DNA of 64,000 nt from Ohtaekwangia koreensis (GTDB lineage: Bacteria > Bacteroidota > Bacteroidia > Cytophagales > Cyclobacteriaceae), in assembly GCF_900167975.1 (NCBI RefSeq), contig NZ_FUZU01000001.1, positions 468,580-532,579 of the forward strand, in the 5' to 3' direction. Positions 59,771 to 64,000 of the stretch are shown here, piece by piece. The position numbers and the translations under genes are program-made. The notes under the pieces are model-generated. The model made no database searches. It worked only from the letters and a program-made list of their open reading frames with translations, and was not told the DNA's origin. The stretch's first letter is position 1; each line of letters opens with the position of its first letter.

Positions 59771-60847
59771 ATGCCACTATCGTCCATCGCTCATCAACGA
59801 CTACATCATCAACGGATCTCTCAAACGGAATTTGAGAAGCCCGAAGAGGTAGTTTCGTGGATGGGCGCTATGCAAGCGCAGGATTACCTGGGTTCATTGT
59901 GGGCCATTGGATTGAGAACGAAGAATGCAACGGAAGCTGACGTTGAAAAGGCACTTACCAATAGAACCATTATTCGTACGTGGCCCATGCGGGGCACGCT
60001 ACATTTCGTTGCTCCTGCCGATGCACGGTGGATGTTGAAGACGTTTACACCTCGCGTAATAACACGGTGCGCAGGTATATATAAGCAGGAGGGACTTGAT
60101 AAAAAAACGTTTACCAAAAGTGCCAAGCTCTTAACAGCTGCATTGGAAGGGGGCAAACAACTCACGCGCAAAGAAGTATATGAAGTGCTGGAACGTGGTA
60201 AGGTGGCAGCAGGTAACACGCGTGGCTTACATATACTTGGGCATCTGGCCATGCAGGGACTGATTTGTTTTGGCGCGCGCAAAGGGAAGCAGCCAACGTT
60301 TACCCTACTGGACGAATGGATTCCCGCTACGAAAATGCCTGTTGCCGAGGAAGCGATGGCCGCCTTTACCTTGCGTTACTTTGCAAGCCATGGTCCTGCT
60401 ACGGTACAAGACTTTGCATGGTGGACAGGGTTATCAACTACGGAGGCCAAGGCTGCTCATGAAGCTGTAAAGTCTCAACTAACCGAGGAGACCATTCAAG
60501 GCATTACCTATTGGACGGCCAGTAGCAACTCCGTTGTAAAGACAAAGTCGCCCGGGGTATATTTGCTTCCCGGGTTTGATGAATATCTGCTCGGCTATAC
60601 GAATAGGACACCTGCTATAGATACTACCCGCTATAAACAAATTGCAGGAAATGGTAATGGTCTGCTGAGTTCTACCATTGTTATCAACAGTCAGATAGTA
60701 GGTATGTGGAAGCGCACTATCCAGAAAGATACGGCTATTGTAGAGGCTCAAGCATTTGATACTTTTAACAAAACGCAAAAGAATGCCGTAGCAGCCGCGG
60801 CTAAAAAGTATAGTAAATTCCTGGATCTCGATGTGAAAATTATATAG
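59771..60847 (+). CDS. AlkZ/YcaQ-like winged-helix protein (putative DNA glycosylase)
   Basis: This 358-residue protein belongs to the winged-helix HTH_42 family (PF06224), which includes AlkZ, a DNA glycosylase that unhooks interstrand crosslinks. The catalytic QxQ motif is present as Q35-A-Q37 in GAMQAQDYLGSLWA. IRTWPMRGTLHFV and the C-terminal LPGFDEYLLGY are typical. DNA repair of alkylated bases is the likely role, although some family members are uncharacterised. It probably forms an operon with the DinB gene. Confidence 0.88.
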   Translation: MPLSSIAHQRLHHQRISQTEFEKPEEVVSWMGAMQAQDYLGSLWAIGLRTKNATEADVEKALTNRTIIRTWPMRGTLHFVAPADARWMLKTFTPRVITRCAGIYKQEGLDKKTFTKSAKLLTAALEGGKQLTRKEVYEVLERGKVAAGNTRGLHILGHLAMQGLICFGARKGKQPTFTLLDEWIPATKMPVAEEAMAAFTLRYFASHGPATVQDFAWWTGLSTTEAKAAHEAVKSQLTEETIQGITYWTASSNSVVKTKSPGVYLLPGFDEYLLGYTNRTPAIDTTRYKQIAGNGNGLLSSTIVINSQIVGMWKRTIQKDTAIVEAQAFDTFNKTQKNAVAAAAKKYSKFLDLDVKII

Positions 60848-60995
60848 TCAACATATCATTGTTAGTCCGTTGTTTGTTATCTGCCTCCACAGGAATTATA
60901 AATTTTGCGATTCACGAAAAGCCCTGAAATCAATTGCGGCATAAAATACACAACGGTATGGTTTTTTAACTTCTAGGTTACTAACTATTAATAAT

Positions 60996-61436
60996 ATGAA
61001 GTTTAAAATCAACACTTTGATACTGAGCTTGTTTTTATCGATGTTTTTAACAAGCTCATTTGCCCAGCAAGCCTCACCTTCGGGGCAAAAAATCATCGAT
61101 CTTATGGTTGGTACATGGCAGGTCAGCAAAGTTTATGAAGGGAAAAAAGAATTGAAGAGTGATGCGGACACCACGATACAAACTATGGAATTTACCCGTG
61201 AGGCGAAATTTATATCGCGTACGAACCAGCACAAAATTGATTCAGGATTGTTTCGAGTCAATGAAAACCATAAGATACTGTATCTGGAAAGCGCAGAGAA
61301 TAAGGATGCACCTCCAACAGAATGGTCTATATCTTTGAAAGATAATATGTTGACGCTTGCAGGAAGAGGATCACCACAGGCTGCAAGTTTCAAGTATCTA
61401 TATGTGCGTAAATCCGGAGCGAAAAGCCGTAAGTAA
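60996..61436 (+). CDS. Lipocalin-like secreted protein
   Basis: This 146-residue protein has a signal peptide (LILSLFLSMFLTSSFAQ) and a beta-rich body that opens IIDLMVGTWQVSKVYEGKKE, as in the lipocalin-like (DUF4923/DUF5004-type) Bacteroidota proteins, and includes TMEFTREAKFISRT. The ligand is unknown. The C-terminus is basic (KSGAKSRK). It is transcribed alone and ends at a bidirectional terminator. Confidence 0.75.
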   Translation: MKFKINTLILSLFLSMFLTSSFAQQASPSGQKIIDLMVGTWQVSKVYEGKKELKSDADTTIQTMEFTREAKFISRTNQHKIDSGLFRVNENHKILYLESAENKDAPPTEWSISLKDNMLTLAGRGSPQAASFKYLYVRKSGAKSRK

Positions 61437-61454
61437 GAGTTATTGAAATATACT

Positions 61455-61498
61455 ATACCTGTACCAGTGAACGACATTCACTGGTACAGGTATTTTTT
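61455..61498. terminator. Bidirectional terminator between the lipocalin-like and DUF3347 genes
   Basis: ATACCTGTACCAGTGAA and TTCACTGGTACAGGTAT form a perfect 17-bp stem with a 5-nt loop, followed by a T-run. It slightly overlaps the end of the minus-strand gene. Confidence 0.9.
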
Positions 61499-62000
61499 AT
61501 TGAATGGTTTCTTTCACAGAACCGCACCGTAACATCATATCTCCAAAGTATGGATTTTTGATTTGCTTCTCATTGGACAGCCAGTAAGCTCCCTGGTTGT
61601 TATTGGCCATAGGACAATATTCAAGGTATAAAGCTCCTGCTGATAAGCTTCCGGTAACCAGCGTTTTCATTTCATTACTCAATTGAGAAAACGTTTTACG
61701 TTGTTCACTCAGATCAGACGTGGCTGCTATTTTTGTTGCGTGCTCAATGGTCTTCTTACTGTTTGGTACAGCCGTCAATGATTTCTGTAAAGCTGCAGCC
61801 GCATCTTTTGCAGCATCTGCTTTTGAAGCTACGAGCGCATCTTTTAATTTCAGGTAATCACCATAGGCGGTGCTGAGCTTGGCATCTTTGAATGTAGGAG
61901 CAGCTTCCTGGGTAGCAGCACTGTGTTGTGCATGATCATGTTGTGCCTGTACACCGCAGCTTACCAGCGCGAGTATCCCGATTATTATTGTTGTTTTCAT
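61497..62000 (-). CDS. DUF3347 periplasmic protein, copper-associated
   Basis: This 167-residue protein has a signal peptide (to about VQAQ) and a His-rich mature N-terminus (HDHAQHSAA), then the helical DUF3347 domain. The C-terminal part has YCPMANNNQGAYWLS, KNPYFGD and MLRCG, with Cys and Met residues suited to binding Cu(I). DUF3347 domains occur with CusB-type adaptors. It is the last of a three-gene minus-strand run with a paralogue 59 nt upstream and CusB before that. Confidence 0.88.
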   Translation of the reverse strand: MKTTIIIGILALVSCGVQAQHDHAQHSAATQEAAPTFKDAKLSTAYGDYLKLKDALVASKADAAKDAAAALQKSLTAVPNSKKTIEHATKIAATSDLSEQRKTFSQLSNEMKTLVTGSLSAGALYLEYCPMANNNQGAYWLSNEKQIKNPYFGDMMLRCGSVKETIQ

Positions 62001-62059
62001 AACTATATATGTTAATTTGTTGTTGATCGGTTGATATACTATATTTCTTAAATAAGATA

Positions 62060-62686
62060 TTATTGCAGTTTCTCTTTAATAACACCACACGTTAACATCT
62101 GGTCGCCAAAGTATGGGTTGCGGATCTTCTCCTGGTCGCTTAGCCAATATGCACCTTCATCATTAAATGCCATCGGGCAAAATTCATAGTAAGCCTTCGT
62201 GCCACCCAGTCCAAATGCTTTTGCACTTTTATATAAATTATCAGAAAGCGTACTGAAAGCTCTGCGTTGAACTTCAATATCTTTTGAAGTCTGGATTTCG
62301 CGTAACGATGACTCGAGACCACTAAGGTAGCTCATCCAATCATTGTGCGCTGCGCCTGAAAGTAATTTCATGTCAGCCTGAGTAACTTTTTGCTGAACAA
62401 CAGCAGCTTCTGTTCTTACCTTATCAGCATCGGATGCAACGAATGCTTCCTTCAACGAAAGGTAAGACGTAAATATATCTGACAATTGTAGCTGAAAAGT
62501 TTTATCGACTTCGAACTGAGGCTTGCTCACTTCCGTAGCAGTAGTTGAGTCTGATGATGACGCTTCCCCTTTATGCGCAGCATGATCATGACCTTCGTGT
62601 GCGGATTCTTTTTTGCCTGAACAATTGCTTAGGGCAAACGCAACGGCCGCTATAAACAATGTGTAAATGATGAACTTGTTTTTCAT
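62060..62686 (-). CDS. DUF3347 lipoprotein, copper-associated
   Basis: This 208-residue paralogue of the next gene is a lipoprotein (lipobox FALSNCSGK, cysteine near residue 22) with a His-rich stretch (HEGHDHAAHKGEASS). The DUF3347 domain ends with the same motif, FCPMAFNDEGAYWLS followed by RNPYFGD and MLTCG. Membrane anchoring separates its probable location from the soluble paralogue. It lies 67 nt after the CusB-like gene. Confidence 0.88.
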   Translation of the reverse strand: MKNKFIIYTLFIAAVAFALSNCSGKKESAHEGHDHAAHKGEASSSDSTTATEVSKPQFEVDKTFQLQLSDIFTSYLSLKEAFVASDADKVRTEAAVVQQKVTQADMKLLSGAAHNDWMSYLSGLESSLREIQTSKDIEVQRRAFSTLSDNLYKSAKAFGLGGTKAYYEFCPMAFNDEGAYWLSDQEKIRNPYFGDQMLTCGVIKEKLQ

Positions 62687-62753
62687 AAGATATATTTGGT
62701 TTTTAAAGTATTATTTTTTCAATTGAACACTACACTGTTATATTCTATGCTTT

Positions 62754-63983
62754 TCACTTCTGAACTCCATGTCCTGAATGTCCTGCCATAGGATCCGTTC
62801 CATTCTTCAAGATCATCTCTGAGTATAGCAAGTACGCTCCGGAGACGGCTACAGTGTCGCCCTCGTGTAGTCCTTCTGTAATCTCTACCTGGTCAAAATC
62901 TTCGAGCCCGGTCTTAACCATCTGTGGTTTGAAAGTATTATTGCCATGCTGCACATATACATGCGTTCCTTTTCCTGTTCGAATCACCGCATCTATAGGT
63001 ATAGCAAGCGATTGTCGTGAAGAATGACTCAGCATTACTTGTGCTTGCATACCCGGAGTATATTTATGGTCTGCATTTTTCAATGCCGCACGTACAACCG
63101 TTACTTGCGTATTCCCCTTGTATTCCGGACTTAAAAACGTTATGGTGGCCTCGGCAGGTTCCGCTTCAAAACCGCTTATACGAAGACGGATCTTATCGCC
63201 CGTTTTTACAAGCGCTGTTTCGTGTGGATATAGATCAGCTTCTACCCAAAGATTGTCGATATTTTCAATGCGGTAAAGTATAGATCCTTCCGCTATATAC
63301 TGGCCTTCTGAAACGTTGATCTCTGTAACAATACCGGAAGCAGGTGCGAGAAATGTAATGCGCGGTTGCAATGATTTCACATTCGTTAACCTTGCGATTT
63401 GCTCAGAAGTCAATCCATAGAGCAATAGTTTTCGTTCTGCTGCCTTGAAAAATGATCCGTAACGTGTTTCCTGTTTGCCCAAGGCTTCGAATTGTTCTTT
63501 CGCCAACAAATATTCACGTTGTAGTGTGAGCAGATTTTCACTATATATTTCATAGAGCGGCTCGCCCTGCTTTACAGTTCGTCCGGTTTCTTTTACAAAC
63601 AATTTTTCAATTCTTCCGGCAGTGCGACTGCTGATAACGTTCGTGCGTTCTTCATCCAGTGATAATCGTGCGTTTATGATGGCAGTCTCGCCAACAGCAC
63701 GCATGGATACTTTTTGAGTTGTAATGTTAGCAAGCTTAAACTGACTGTTGCTTAACATGATATGACTTTCTGTGGCGTTTGAATGAGTTACAGGTACAAG
63801 CTCCATACCGCACACAGGACAAGTACCTGGAGCATCTTTAATTACCTGCGGGTGCATGGGGCAGGTATATTTTGCAGCCGCAGTGTCTTTTTGTACATGA
63901 TTATGTTCTGCATGTTCATTCCCGGTTTGTTCCTGCTTGCAGGCAAACAAAAGAAAGATGTATATATAGAATAAAACTCTCAT
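62754..63983 (-). CDS. CusB-like RND efflux periplasmic adaptor
   Basis: This 409-residue lipoprotein (FLLFACKQE) is a membrane fusion protein of the CusB type, part of a tripartite Cu(I)/Ag(I) pump. After a His-rich stretch it has the heavy-metal-binding domain YTCPMHPQVIKDAPGTCPVC with GMELVP, then the adaptor hairpin (about 150-200), lipoyl (FLAPASGIVTEINVSEGQYI) and barrel domains, and the His-containing tail GHSGHGVQK. The pump (CusA) and outer-membrane channel are not in the window; they are expected just beyond the right edge, upstream on the minus strand. Confidence 0.93.
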   Translation of the reverse strand: MRVLFYIYIFLLFACKQEQTGNEHAEHNHVQKDTAAAKYTCPMHPQVIKDAPGTCPVCGMELVPVTHSNATESHIMLSNSQFKLANITTQKVSMRAVGETAIINARLSLDEERTNVISSRTAGRIEKLFVKETGRTVKQGEPLYEIYSENLLTLQREYLLAKEQFEALGKQETRYGSFFKAAERKLLLYGLTSEQIARLTNVKSLQPRITFLAPASGIVTEINVSEGQYIAEGSILYRIENIDNLWVEADLYPHETALVKTGDKIRLRISGFEAEPAEATITFLSPEYKGNTQVTVVRAALKNADHKYTPGMQAQVMLSHSSRQSLAIPIDAVIRTGKGTHVYVQHGNNTFKPQMVKTGLEDFDQVEITEGLHEGDTVAVSGAYLLYSEMILKNGTDPMAGHSGHGVQK

Positions 63984-64000
63984 GTCAGTTCTTAGGTTTA

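Overview
The window looks like chromosome of a Bacteroidota bacterium, most likely of the Cytophagales type. That placement is inferred from several markers: a SusC/SusD pair, a hybrid two-component regulator, C-terminal type IX secretion sorting domains, a PorD-like DUF4835 protein, the Bacteroidota form of RNA polymerase omega, and promoters of the TTG/TTTG-N17..20-TAnnTTTG kind. I see no phage, transposase, integrase, CRISPR array or rRNA. The only RNA gene recognised is a tRNA-Asn at the left edge.

Layout. 1-2.1 kb: tRNA-Asn(GTT), an S1/P1 nuclease and a DUF155 membrane protein. 2.1-20.9 kb: a glycan utilisation locus whose contents fit xyloglucan. It holds a hybrid sensor/regulator, a GH31 alpha-xylosidase-type lipoprotein with a PA14 insert, SusC, SusD, a SusE-position lipoprotein, a GH2 beta-galactosidase and a GH74 endo-xyloglucanase carrying a type IX sorting tail. 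20.9-22 kb: a broken membrane-protein gene, a small intact membrane protein, a terminator and a palindrome. 22-24.7 kb: ffh and glycerate kinase. 24.7-31.8 kb: molybdenum cofactor genes (moeA, moaC, mobA, moaE, moaD, moaA) with a voltage-gated-type K+ channel placed between moaC and mobA, followed by a sulfite-oxidase-like secreted protein and a TauE/SafE permease. 31.7-39.7 kb: a small membrane protein, a YfhO protein, malate dehydrogenase, tilS, an OstA/LptA-like protein and a type IX-sorted protein. 39.8-45.1 kb: a housekeeping run of bamD, rpoZ, coaBC, a PorD-like gene, a small Sm-like gene and recN. 45.2-52.1 kb: a three-gene transglutaminase / circularly permuted ATP-grasp with alpha-E / transglutaminase-DUF2126 operon. 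52.4-58 kb: a zinc-ribbon protein, a LytTR regulator with its histidine kinase, and divergently a TonB-dependent receptor with an unusual C-terminal extension. 58.2-61.4 kb: cutC, a DinB protein, an AlkZ-type winged-helix protein and a lipocalin-like protein. 61.5-64 kb: two DUF3347 proteins and a CusB-like adaptor, probably part of a copper/silver efflux operon that continues beyond the right edge.

How the genes fit together. In the xyloglucan locus the GH74 enzyme would cut the backbone outside the cell, SusCD would import the oligosaccharides, and GH31 and GH2 would remove xylose and galactose in the periplasm; the sensor would switch the locus on. The Moco genes cover the pathway from GTP to the nucleotide cofactor, except for a MoeB-type activator of MoaD, which is not in the window.

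The most interesting unexplained items are the transglutaminase/ATP-grasp operon, the Sm-like protein coupled to recN, two orphan membrane peptides of 34 and 39 residues, a TonB receptor with an extra domain after its barrel, and tandem repeat tracts with strict 7-nt and 10-nt periods between housekeeping genes.
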